This document shows positions 22,401-31,093 of a stretch of DNA of 64,000 nt, in pieces. Position 1 is the stretch's first letter. Each line of letters starts with the position of its first letter. A program made the position numbers and the translations under genes. Source of the DNA: Gracilariopsis chorda (lineage: Eukaryota > Rhodophyta > Florideophyceae > Gracilariales > Gracilariaceae); contig NBIV01000110.1 in assembly GCA_003194525.1 (NCBI GenBank), positions 62,001 to 126,000 on the forward strand. The letters are read 5' to 3'. Below the pieces are notes generated by a model. It saw only the letters and a list, made by a program, of their open reading frames with translations, made no database searches and was not told the DNA's origin.

Positions 22401-23649
22401 GTACCATCACACTCTTCCCAAGACCATCGAAGGTTATTACCAAGAGAGCGGTAGGGCTGGAAGGGATGGGCAACAGAGCCGATGTATCCTGTACTTTTCA
22501 ATGTCAGATAAGATGAAGGTTCTTAACATGATTCTGCAAGATGCCCCTGGTGGCAACCCGTACAGCCGGCGAGGACGTGGTAGGAGACGCCATTCAACAG
22601 ACCGGAGCCGAAATACTGGCACTGAAATGAATGAAGGGCAGGTTTTGAAGCATACTCAGGGCCTGGCAAAGATGACTTCCTACTGTCTGAACGACATCAC
22701 CTGCCGCAGAACCCAGCTGCTTGCTCATTTTGACGAGAAATTTGATCCCGGTCATTGTGACCCAAAGTGTGATACCTGCAAGAACACTCGAGGTGTTTTG
22801 TACACCGTTGATGTTTCTGATCACGCAATTTCAATCACTGACATCATTCGGCTATGCCAAAGATACGGCAATCGTGCTTCAGGACAATCAGCTGCCTACA
22901 TTGTCGAGTTTTATATGGGACGGAAATCGCGTATCAAGAGTGACGATCACTTACGCCATGAACTCTTCGGGGCTGGCAAAGGAATTTTGAAAGACAATGA
23001 AGTTTATCGCATCATCGAAGAGCTTTGTTCCTTGGATATCGTCGTCGTCTGCTGCGAGATCAATGCGTACGGAGGAGTTCAATCAGAATTAATTATGAAT
23101 AAGAACGCCGGCCCTCTTCTAGATCTGAAATCGGCGAAGACGCGTATCACGCTACAGTCCCGTGGTAAGCCGAAAGGGGCAGTAAAGTCGAATCGAAGAC
23201 GGAGGGTGGAATCCTCAACGGCAAACGCGAAATTGCGGGAGCGTGAAACTGCAGTTCTCAAGACTGCTTTCCTCGACGATGATATCGAGGAAGACCTGAT
23301 GGGGTTTCATGGTCAGACAGGAAACCATCCCACCAATATAGATCAACCTTCAGCGTCGAATGTCCAAAGCATAGCCCGTGTTTCGCCATACTTCAAGAAC
23401 GGGACAAGCAATGCAAGCCGTCCTCAGAGTATAGAGAGGCGCAGGGTTGAAGGTCCAGCCGACGACAACCAAGCGCGAAAGAAGCAGAAAACGTTATCGA
23501 CAGAAACGATTGTTATCCTTGACGACGGTGTTGAACCCAGTAATGGGAATGAATCTTCTCGCAGAGCTGTGCATCAAACTCCTTCACGGGCAAGGTCTGT
23601 GAGACCCCCTCCTGCACGTATAAAACGTAAAAGAGCCTCACTGGTGTGA
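19465..23649 (+). CDS. BLM/Sgs1-like RecQ DNA helicase
   Basis: 1394 residues from the ATG at 19465. The first 640 residues are low-complexity, Pro/Ser/Gln-rich and presumably disordered. The helicase core starts with a BLM-type FGxxxFRPNQREAM-like block (NNPGFRPNQREAMNAAL), then Walker A MPTGGGKSLCYQLP (about 706-719), the DEAH motif with RecQ aromatic loop DEAHCVSQWGHDFRPDY (about 812), and the QESGRAGRD motif VI. The RQC zinc site follows (CRRTQLLAHFDEKFDPGHCDPKCDTC), then an RQC winged-helix segment. No HRDC domain is evident. The basic C-terminus has likely nuclear localisation signals. BLM-type helicases dissolve double Holliday junctions and restrain crossover and fork collapse, usually with Top3 and Rmi1. 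Intronless. Neighbour: convergent with the CCT-motif gene 216 bp downstream. Confidence 0.93.
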   Translation: MPTRRQRKALNLPPFTASFSLSLDQPFELCPTNSFCWHSKLMHENAKARNALRGRTSLASVRDYFASRNASAPCPSPPMLTRAAEPNNVRNRETRPPATPPPPTAVKRPRKQLAFPTLPNGAQQRLPPNSVQNPSSIHDNQMRPIRHVEGSPELQFNTRHPLPQLGQQLGSRNTPPGAPNQSTVGISHIPRSNGGVGIAAQEARKDNHQAVQHPPSPRATSPAKSVSNITRPLQRVSSNPREQAESDFIDLLSPKSEVEDDIQQFTYADTQLHQAHHPQQEIASREKAYRISEQTVVPSAVTHASFVSKKRLRGADSAAANISRIDSSVTVPEPIEPADNDDDVLANLDLDSMIAESRKHPKPPLPSSFSRSFQTPPQSSRINVVTPAEFHISLMSVSKNEEGIKKLKRRIKAVHESLYHISSLLALDEEESSVARYEERKKEQSKLLDDLNEQLRNLQSGRSTTSLRINAQTSSVTNKYSPVTPDNPLMGRMVPSQNVNPIPFDSSGAFSSNPASVPNQALQPCVPNSAPNSINITNNYFPPQTGVTGVGLRENGSHDLQGQTHRYEAGDQPYHSEARATELHSSGPAQRHIDINMLRPHLDDPNCPDEMETSRAEVLEEERTMAFTPTKAPREGTLRELQGSQIPVFGPDDHTASQWRDAAGRKFPWSLQLAMENRSVFNNPGFRPNQREAMNAALSGKDVFVLMPTGGGKSLCYQLPAILRPGVTIVISPLVSLIQDQVDHLWSKQIPCGALTTATPLRTKNELMKDLRNSAPMSKLIYVTPEKISRSPAFFDAMTSLVERKLLQRFVVDEAHCVSQWGHDFRPDYKQLAIFKERFPEIPIMALTATATPEVREDVKVQLRISRDCVMFKQSFNRRNLIYEVRKKKKNVIDEIALEIKTIHQGEAGIIYCFSQRDCVQIAETLVEKYHLRALPYHGGLPDNIRRANQSEWSNGRIEVICCTLAFGMGIDKANVRFVYHHTLPKTIEGYYQESGRAGRDGQQSRCILYFSMSDKMKVLNMILQDAPGGNPYSRRGRGRRRHSTDRSRNTGTEMNEGQVLKHTQGLAKMTSYCLNDITCRRTQLLAHFDEKFDPGHCDPKCDTCKNTRGVLYTVDVSDHAISITDIIRLCQRYGNRASGQSAAYIVEFYMGRKSRIKSDDHLRHELFGAGKGILKDNEVYRIIEELCSLDIVVVCCEINAYGGVQSELIMNKNAGPLLDLKSAKTRITLQSRGKPKGAVKSNRRRRVESSTANAKLRERETAVLKTAFLDDDIEEDLMGFHGQTGNHPTNIDQPSASNVQSIARVSPYFKNGTSNASRPQSIERRRVEGPADDNQARKKQKTLSTETIVILDDGVEPSNGNESSRRAVHQTPSRARSVRPPPARIKRKRASLV

Positions 23650-23865
23650 CTGCCCGGTTTTCAGGACATACATTTATATGTATATTACCTTATTATATAG
23701 ACGGTACAACATATAAACAAAGCTCTTGGCTGCAGAGCAAAGCCAATGCATTAGAAGATAATGTGGAGAAAGCTCAATGAAAGACTATTATGTTTCCTAC
23801 ATCGAAAGGACTTGAATTGTACAGTGCCTTGAAGAATTCTAAAGTATCACAACGAGATTCTTGCC

Positions 23866-24846
23866 TCACTTGCCAACTTTAGCCGCGTGATTGATGGCGT
23901 CTATGCGTCTTGCAAAACGACCGTTCACTCGAGGCCTGGTAGTAGCAATGCGCTTTCTTACTTGATACCGGACACGACGAGCGTAAGATCTAACTGCCTT
24001 CTTGCGTCGGAAACGTTCCATAGCTTCCGCTCGTCGTTTCCGCGAAGACTCCGCGTCTGAGACAGCCTGTGTTGTCATAAAGGAAGATCGCTTCGTTTCC
24101 GAAGGGGTGGTCTTCGTAGAACTGGCTCGAAGTGTAAGACCTGGCTTCGGCAGCGCTCCCGTTGCAATAGTGAGACCTTGCTGTTTAGCAGTTTGAGATT
24201 TGAATAGCCCAGGAGCGTGTGTGTTACCAAAGCCTTGAACGCTTCTCGGGCTGACTGGGTCTTCGTTTTGATCAGACGTAATACTCATGCTATCATCACT
24301 CTGCTGCTCGGGAATTTGTTCGGCATCCGATGATAAGGAACTGGATGACCTTGGCCTCTTCAAGCTGTTGTTCTCCGGGATAACAATCATGGCTGCCGTA
24401 GCAGCGGCTGCAGCTACGCATGCATTCAGTGCGCCCCCCGCTTTGTCAACAGAGGAAGAAGTTGAAGAAACACAGGCGGAACCAGGAAATGAGGATACTG
24501 TTGAGCCAAGCCACGCTGAAGCCGAGAAATCTAGCATCTTTCCGGTGTGATCAACCTGAACCGAGGCTGGTTGAGTGTCGAAATCGGCGAATGCTGACGT
24601 CGATCCTGTTACGTTAAGATCAAGAGCAAGGCCGCTCTCATGCGCATCCGTATCAAGACTCAAACTGGACAACATCGGGGAGTCATATGAGAAAGATTCT
24701 TGATTCAACACGGAATCAGGAAGCAGATTCGGGCGATGCTTGTCAGATGAGATGCGCTCCAGTTCTTCCAGTAGCCGACGCTCGTTTTCCCGATTCCTGT
24801 TGATAGCGAGGCAATTCATACTGTTGTATGCTTGATTAGATAGCAT
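23866..24846 (-). CDS. CCT-motif (CONSTANS/TOC1-type) nuclear regulator
   Basis: 326 residues, ATG at 24846. The C-terminal 55 residues are a CCT motif: RAEAMERFRRKKAVRSYARRVRYQVRK, then TRPRVNGRFARR. The invariant Arg-x-x-Arg-x-x-x-Lys and RPRxxGRFxRR pattern of plant CCT domains is intact. The remainder is Ser-rich and acidic with an Ala run (VAAAAATAAM) and no second DNA-binding domain: no B-box, no GATA finger, no receiver. CCT domains contact NF-Y subunits and DNA and act in light and clock signalling in plants; a transcriptional role here is inference. A Lys/Arg-rich C-terminus would also direct it to the nucleus. Confidence 0.85.
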   Translation of the reverse strand: MLSNQAYNSMNCLAINRNRENERRLLEELERISSDKHRPNLLPDSVLNQESFSYDSPMLSSLSLDTDAHESGLALDLNVTGSTSAFADFDTQPASVQVDHTGKMLDFSASAWLGSTVSSFPGSACVSSTSSSVDKAGGALNACVAAAAATAAMIVIPENNSLKRPRSSSSLSSDAEQIPEQQSDDSMSITSDQNEDPVSPRSVQGFGNTHAPGLFKSQTAKQQGLTIATGALPKPGLTLRASSTKTTPSETKRSSFMTTQAVSDAESSRKRRAEAMERFRRKKAVRSYARRVRYQVRKRIATTRPRVNGRFARRIDAINHAAKVGK

Positions 24847-25142
24847 AGCTTTGCATGCAAAGGGCTAAAGAAGCATGCGAGTCTTACGTTCAAGGCGGAA
24901 GGCTATTGTGATGTTGCTCTGTGGGTGCCGGGGCGGGATGAAAACGAATGAAAAAAAGATGAGCTGCCGGGGTGGGGGGTGGGGACGGTGGAAGGACGAG
25001 ATAACTAGGAAGCTCGAAAGTAGTCGCTCATGAGAGGGTGGACAGTGGTAGGAATACGGGGTGGAGCTTAAGTTTATGTCAGGGAGCTCGTTCAGGCCAA
25101 TGTGTGCATTGCCAAGCGGAGTATCACGTTTACACGGTATTT

Positions 25143-25162
25143 GGGGGGGGGGGGGGGGGGGG
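25143..25162. repeat. Poly-G homopolymer tract (20 G)
   Basis: Twenty consecutive G on the plus strand, flanked by GTATTT and TCCCTCC. Long G runs can form quadruplexes and are error-prone in sequencing, so the exact count is uncertain. Confidence 0.9.
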
Positions 25163-27349
25163 TCCCTCCGAAGTTGCAGAATGAGAGGTTGGTTTCAAAG
25201 AGAAGCAAGCTATAATGCAAATGGTGAACGAACTTGCACACATGCAAGCTTACGGTTTACTGGACAATTGCCGAATCGTCACTGGCGCATCAAGAAATGG
25301 GAGCTCAGGATGGCGGTTCCATACTTGGGCCGTACGCATCTCGAGTTGGGTGCGCCGCGATCTGGTGAAACTCCTCTCTGCACACAGTGGCACCAAATGG
25401 CCTTCCATGTCCACGGTGCTTCTCTGCCACACGAAGCGTCGCGGAAACTCAGACCGCACGGTATCGCAAGGTCGATCTCCCGTCAGATGCACCGCCAGCC
25501 GGTGCACAAAGTGCGCCGATTGGCTGCTTGTCTGACAGCTGTAATTTCAGACCGACGCCGTCAGGTCCAGCGCCCAATCACAGCGAAGATGCGTGCCGTA
25601 TGACTCCTCAAGGTGCCGCCGTGTTCGAATTTCAGATGAACGTACAGCCAAACAGCGCTCCTCCACAACTTACTCTCCGCTGGCTCAGAATTTTTAATCG
25701 AAAAACCACATCCGCCCGCCGGTTCAGTACTGTGTCCGAGAAACGCCACTGCCATCTCCACTCTTTCGAAAGGGCGCGTCGGTTGGCGAAATACCAGTGT
25801 CGTTTCGCAAACCGGAGCAACGCTGCTCTCTTCTCTAGCTTGACACATGGCTTTTTCCACGATGAGCACGTTAGCTAGGCACTGTCCACGAGATTGCGCT
25901 CATCTCTTGTTACAATTATCACACGCGTTGCGGCGGTTCGTTGTAGCGAAAGGTCACCGGACTTCATGCGTGAATGGAGGCAGTTGCCTCGAGTCATGGC
26001 GGGCAAGGCCACTCACGTGATGTTATCGTTCGGTTTGTTCTCTCCTGTCTCGTCCTTAGCGCGCTATGGTACGGAGAGTTGTTTATATGGACAGTAAGGT
26101 CTGTCCACGAATACCAGTACCATGCCGGTTAACCATCCTAACCCTCTGAACTTGTTGTACGGAGAAAAGCACTGACATCTGGCATATTAACTGTCAGGAA
26201 GTTGTTTGCGCTTACCGTTTCTCATTACGCTTAAGATTGAGTGTTCGCAGGCGCCTCCTGAGAAAGGGCTGCCCTTTTTTAGATAAGAGGGTTAAAGGGT
26301 AAGCAGTCTCGTCTCACTACCGCACTGTAGGTCCTTCGAATGAGGCTATCCTTATACCCTTAGTAAGACGAAGGTTCGAAAGATGCTGGCAAATTCCTAG
26401 CGTCAAGAGTCTGGGTAGACTCACAAAGCAAAGACAGAGCAGGAAACAAGGCAAGGAACCTCCAAATGTCTCGACAGTTCAATCCTCCCCATTTTCAGGT
26501 CAAGTTTCATTCAATGGCCTGAGAGCATAATGATCATGTTGCACAGAGGCAATACTTTCCGAATCCAACAATGGAACAAGTTGTGCAAACTAGAATTGAG
26601 CCCCTATGCATTCAGCATTGGTAAACGCCTTTCGTACCTTCACTTCTTGTGACTCACGTGCTCAAGCCAAAAGGAATGCCGCAGTCTATTCTCTACGGAT
26701 ACATCCCCTGCGTCACACTCTACACTCCATTAACGAACAGGTGGAAAGCAGGTCTACGCCGCTAGTCCTGCTAAATTCTTCTAGAAAAGATTCAAGGCCA
26801 CGTGAAAAGAAACCATCGCGCACCGAAATTGCCTTTTCTGCACATCCCTCTCATTCATGCTCTTCAACATCCGTCCAGGTGGCCGTCTACTGCGACATCC
26901 CCCATAACTTATTCATTCCAACTTTCAGACGTATTGTCAGCGTTCCAATTTAGGGTAACTCTACCCTTTCGCTGTGTTAAAGGTGTCAAAATGCGGAACT
27001 AGCCTTTCGCATGAAAGTTCAGAAATAAATGGCTCTGAAGTTCCGCATTCTTGGAAGCAGAAAAATGCACCTATCAGCACCTTCTTTGCTCTCTATGCCG
27101 GCTGTTCAAGAGGATTCACGGAATAAAATTTATTCGAGACATAGAACATATGGTCGTGGCACATATTAATAACGACGTAGATTGATGACTTTCGCTAGCT
27201 AGATACAGAGAGAACAGAAAAAGTTGAGTACACCCAGAACAAAAAAAATAGTGAACTTTGTCTATTCTTTTTAGCCGGTTTGTACAAATTAGTGCAACAA
27301 AGTGGAGCTTGGCGAGCTCTATCCACTGTAGAGAGAGCAGGGAAAGCCG

Positions 27350-27380
27350 ATTACCCTTCGTAGTTTCTACGAAGGGTAAT
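27350..27380. repeat. Perfect 14-bp hairpin with TTT loop
   Basis: ATTACCCTTCGTAG, loop TTT, then its exact reverse complement CTACGAAGGGTAAT. Lies in gene-free DNA about 70 bp before an R1 tail fragment. Could be a terminal or sub-terminal structure of a small DNA element, or a transcript hairpin. Confidence 0.8.
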
Positions 27381-27447
27381 AAGAGTCGTTGCAAGGGAAT
27401 AGTTTACTTGCTTCGAGTCGCCAGGGTCTTTGCATACTCTTGGCCGG

Positions 27448-27500
27448 AGTGTAGTCTTGGAATATGGGCCACGAGCTCAAAAAACACCCACACGCCCATA
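27448..27500 (+). mobile_element. R1 element, 3' tail only (copy d)
   Basis: GTGTAGTCTTGGAATATGGG, then CCACGAGCTC and an A run leading into CACCCACAC, matching the diverged 3' end of the R1 family at 215-263. Confidence 0.4.
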
Positions 27501-27590
27501 AGTATGTCTCTTGGCAGCTTTTGGATGTTTGGAATCGTGCATTTTCTGCGTTTAGGTGGGAACAAACCATGCCAAGCTCTTCAGAACTAT

Positions 27591-27623
27591 TTCATTACAA
27601 CTCCTGTACAGAAGTTGTAATGA
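27591..27623. repeat. 12-bp inverted repeat hairpin
   Basis: TTCATTACAACT, a spacer of about 9 nt (CCTGTACAG), then AGTTGTAATGAA. Second hairpin within 250 bp of the one at 27350-27380. Confidence 0.75.
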
Positions 27624-27989
27624 AATTGTGCTAAAAAGCTCTAAAATAAACGGTCCCAATCCTATTTTCTTACCCTACTTTCTTCGCCACAAGCAAGAAT
27701 AAGACTCCGTCTTTTCGTGCAGTGCGTAGCAAAAAAGGAAATGGGTTACCTATCATTTGAAATGAAACAGGGACTTGGTATTCAACTGCGTGGTATCTTG
27801 AGCAAAGATGAAGTTTTGACCTCGTTGAAAAAAGCGGTGTTGATGATTACAAAGAGCACCGCCGGTACCAGTGGTAGCGTGGGTAAAAGAGGCCCTGGTT
27901 TGGAAATACTGAGGTGTCCCGAATGGATCCGTGGCCCCTTGTACAGAAGCATGCCGAGGAGAAGGCTAAAAGGTTAGAAGTCTTACCTT

Positions 27990-28110
27990 TGATTCCGAAG
28001 AAACGGTTCTACACCAGTCTCTCTCTCCAGATATACCAGCAGCTTGCTTAGCCCTGTTCTGACTATTGTTTCGGCGTCTGGACCTTGCCTTTCTCGAGAG
28101 CAGTCTTGCG
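27990..28110 (-). mobile_element. R1 element coding-end fragment (copy e)
   Basis: On the minus strand it translates as DCSRERQGPDAETIVRTGL followed by SKLLVYLERE. This aligns with RRERQGSDADSTVRTWP and EKLLVYRERE at the end of the R1 frame near 13900-13990. The match ends soon after, so it is a small remnant. Confidence 0.6.
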
Positions 28111-28430
28111 CTTTGTGAGCTGCAGTCCATGGCTGTGAAAGAGGAGGATTGAAGGGAATACAGGAGTCAGAGGGAAGGAACAAGGAAGGCAATACAAGAA
28201 GGAAAGACTGGTCGTGGTGGTGCTTTTCCCTGTGGCTTCAAAACACTCAAAACTGCGTCTTTGTTTAGGCGGCTGTGGTTGACCTAATTCCGCCCACTCT
28301 TGAGTGGATCGAGTTCAAAAAAACCCTAACTGACGAACGTCAGTACAGTATCGATGAGGCATATCGATGGTCTGGTAGTCTCTGGCAGACAGCGGCAAAA
28401 TGGCTGCTACGCTGCAACGGTAGATAATGT

Positions 28431-28569
28431 GAATGGCTGTGCCAGCCGTTCAGTGAAACGTGTAGACGTACACGTTTCCCTGAACCTGACAGTCATCTGA
28501 CTTTATCAATAAAGCACCGCCGGCGGCTTTGGCTGACCTCCGGTGACGGTCAAGCCGCCAGGCACTAGT
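28431..28569 (+). repeat. Dispersed repeat R2 with internal hairpin, copy a
   Basis: About 139 bp, roughly 85% identical by eye to the reverse complement of 31876-32007. Shared blocks are GAATGGCTGTGCCAGCCGTT, a palindrome centred near 28466 (TTCAGTGAAACGTGTA / TACACGTTTCCCTGAA), ATCAATAAAGCAC and GGTCAAGCCGCCAGGCACTA. The minus strand is open through it (AWRLDRHRRSAKAAGGALL), and the other copy keeps that frame. Confidence 0.75.
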
Positions 28570-28957
28570 GCCACTACCCCATGTTTCAGATAACAGGAGT
28601 TGTCGAGCAGGACCTAGGTTGAAACTGGACATCAGGCCATCGGGGCGGACACAATACCAAGACACAAGCACGTTTTTTTTATTCACAAGTTAGGCTCTTG
28701 TTGTTGCCTTTCATAACAACAGAGACAGCGAAGACACTACCAGCTCCGCTCTTTTCTCCGGTCCTCAGGTTCCTGGACCCCACCATCAATGTGCTGACTT
28801 GTTGATTTTGTTTGAGAAGGCGAGTTATATGTAGTCGCTATGTTCAATCCTCGGTATCGATATCGGGCGTGTTGGGGTTGCGATCGGTCCTTAATAAGGA
28901 CTCCTTATCGACAAACATGTTATCAACCGCTGTCCTCGCTCCATACCCCAGATCCTC

Positions 28958-29003
28958 GGTGCAATAATCGGGCCTCGGCTCTGCTTCGGCTCGATATTGC
29001 ACC
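28958..29003. repeat. Inverted repeat, about 16-bp arms
   Basis: GGTGCAATAATCGGGCC pairs with GGCTCGATATTGCACC across a 13-nt loop that is itself a near-repeat of CTCGGCT. One bulge and one mismatch. Confidence 0.7.
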
Positions 29004-29605
29004 TCGGACCGGTGGCTTGGAGCTTGGACCGGATGATAACTAATACGAATCCTTTGTTGCCGTGAAGCAGGATCTGGCTTTGCCCAGGCTACTGCTGTGG
29101 TGAGGGATCACCCAGGAGCTGATTTATTTGTCCCCTCTTTTTCCTTTCCCTGCCCTCTCCCCCCATGGCTATAGCTTGCGCCGGAAAGACCTTGCGCTAT
29201 GCAGCGCAAGCTGGTGGTTCGAATACGCTTCAAGCCGCATCTGAGAAGCAGCAATGCAAGAAAGCCTTTTTGACCATAGCTTGATCCTATATAAATAAAG
29301 TACATTTGCCTTGGTGAGACATCTCCTCCATGAGACGTATGCGGTACAGTGGGCTGTATTGTCCAATAGTTGGGCGTCACAGTCGACGCGCAAGATGCGC
29401 AAAAGAAGCAACAAAAACCGGTACATTTACAGAGTGAAGTTAAAAGATTAGAAGTGCTATCCTTGTACCAAGGGTACTCATACATGCTGTATTGCATGAG
29501 GTGCCCTTTCTGCAAAAGCAAAGTTGATGCTTCATGGCGCATCATGTCAATTGCTTGTCATTAGTGTGATGAAGGGTTACAATGCGTTAGTGACATCATT
29601 GCTGC

Positions 29606-31093
29606 TCATGAATTTGGGCTCTTCAAAGGACTGCACTGCTCTTCAGCACTCTTCTTCATATCCCAAGCATCCAGCCTAGATGCATTCCCCAAAAGCATGG
29701 CACTTCTAGCAAAAGAGGAGCCAGTCATCATAATCTGCGTTGAACCCGCGAGCACAGTGAGATCAACGTAAACCACCTTTAAAGCATCACACTTCCACAT
29801 CTGTTTTGCCATACTCTTTCCATCGAAATGCGTAATATGCATAGATCGTTCCGTCGTAGTACCAACAGTGATGTTCAGCTTGTTGGCCTGATCACGGAAG
29901 ACATCTTTGAATTTCATCGAATCAGTGGCAAGAAAGACTTGTCTGGTTTCGTTCCCATATCGAATCGTGAGACATTTTAGAATTTGTGAAGCTGTTTCAT
30001 TAAGTCGGCTCTTAATATCCTCAAATCGAGAGGTATAACTTTCGCCGACATCCAGTCCAGTTCGTACGTGCACACCAACGTAAGATCCATTCAATCCAAC
30101 ACCATCCATTTTGTCACGGAGGAACGGGGACGGAGTGAAGAGCATATGCATAAGATATCTTCTCATGCTCTCCTCCTTGTGATCGGTATCAAGCAAGTGT
30201 GAGAAGCGCTCATTAAAATGAGTGTTAACTCCAAACGGCCAAAGTGTGGCCAATCTCATGGACATGGCCAGCACAGAGACATTCTGAAAACGCTTTTCAA
30301 CATCTGTCGAGGTAAGGTCAATGTCGTTTTCGGAGTGCTTGAAGTCAAAGTTTGGCAGATGAGAGACATTGGGCATGAAAATACTTCCGTCTTGGCAGGG
30401 TCTGCTAAAATGCCCCTCACAAGTATGCCACTGTAATTCCGGCCAAGAGGCGTTATGCGGGATGGAGTCAGGCAATCTCCAGTCAATCATGGCGGGGGCC
30501 AAGACGGAAGAAAGTCGAAATGGAAGCGGAGACCAATGTATGAAGAAGAGTCTATTTGTAGCGATTGAGAACAGAAGAGAGAAGATGATTCCATCCAGAC
30601 GGTTTCCAACGCCGGCGCATTGGTAGCGCTGCGGACAACGCCATAGTAAAAGTTTGGGCGGGGTTTTGCATGTGTTAGAGGCGAGACAGGCTCGTTGGGT
30701 GTTGTGCCAGGCTGCGTATTGTCGGAGGAGTTTTGGGAGGGAGGATGGGGGTGGGATGAGCGGAAATGTGGACGGATCGGGGTTTGTGTCGCAGGAGTTT
30801 TGGAGCAATTGGTGCAGTTGAGCAGGGGTTTTGGAGGAGTTGGACGCGTAGAGCGAATTGGCAGGGGATGTGAGTTGTATTGGTTGCACAGTTGGTTTGG
30901 ATTTGGTGGATTGCCAGGTCGATTTGTGTAGAAGAGAGAAGGAGACGGACGGATACAGCACATGGTGGACGACTAAGAGAGCGGGTGCTGATAAGAATAC
31001 AGCCAGAATGACGAAGAGTAGCCTTGAAGAGCAGCGGAAAGAAAGACGGGAGGAGTATTCGTTCCGTTGAGAAAGCGGGAGATAATGCGCCAT
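29606..31093 (-). CDS. Type II membrane fucosyltransferase-like glycosyltransferase
   Basis: 495 residues from the ATG at 31093; the frame is open to 31282 but has no ATG there. Short cytosolic tail, membrane segment at about residues 24-45, then a Ser/Pro-rich stem. The catalytic region has the diagnostic C.GVGNRLDGIIFSLLFSIATNRLFFIHW block, equivalent to the RC.GLGNRL segment of plant GT37 alpha-1,2-fucosyltransferases. It also has YVGVHVRTGLDVG, the HxR(T) GDP-fucose motif shared by alpha-1,2/1,6/O-fucosyltransferases, and late VFLATDS and MMTGSSFARSA motifs. Several N-glycosylation sequons. Predicted to work in the Golgi lumen on a wall polysaccharide or glycoprotein; donor GDP-fucose is inferred from family, acceptor unknown. 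Confidence 0.8.
   Translation of the reverse strand: MAHYLPLSQRNEYSSRLSFRCSSRLLFVILAVFLSAPALLVVHHVLYPSVSFSLLHKSTWQSTKSKPTVQPIQLTSPANSLYASNSSKTPAQLHQLLQNSCDTNPDPSTFPLIPPPSSLPKLLRQYAAWHNTQRACLASNTCKTPPKLLLWRCPQRYQCAGVGNRLDGIIFSLLFSIATNRLFFIHWSPLPFRLSSVLAPAMIDWRLPDSIPHNASWPELQWHTCEGHFSRPCQDGSIFMPNVSHLPNFDFKHSENDIDLTSTDVEKRFQNVSVLAMSMRLATLWPFGVNTHFNERFSHLLDTDHKEESMRRYLMHMLFTPSPFLRDKMDGVGLNGSYVGVHVRTGLDVGESYTSRFEDIKSRLNETASQILKCLTIRYGNETRQVFLATDSMKFKDVFRDQANKLNITVGTTTERSMHITHFDGKSMAKQMWKCDALKVVYVDLTVLAGSTQIMMTGSSFARSAMLLGNASRLDAWDMKKSAEEQCSPLKSPNS

Larger units (their letters stand above)
24847..29605. other. Long gene-poor region
   Basis: 4.8 kb with no convincing gene. It holds a 20-G homopolymer (25143-25162), overlapping frames at 25061-25880 that look like eroded retroelement coding sequence but have no ATG, two perfect or near-perfect hairpins (27350-27380, 27591-27623), R1 fragments (27448-27500, 27990-28110), an R2 repeat copy (28431-28569) and a further inverted repeat at 28958-29003. 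Confidence 0.5.

Noticed and set aside
25061-25880. Several overlapping plus- and minus-strand frames up to 180 codons
   Set aside because: None starts at an ATG and none has a clear domain; the CPRC-containing frame only faintly recalls retroelement tails.
29160-29240. tRNA-like GGTTCGAATAC element
   Set aside because: The flanking five bases on each side do not pair, and no acceptor or anticodon stem can be drawn.
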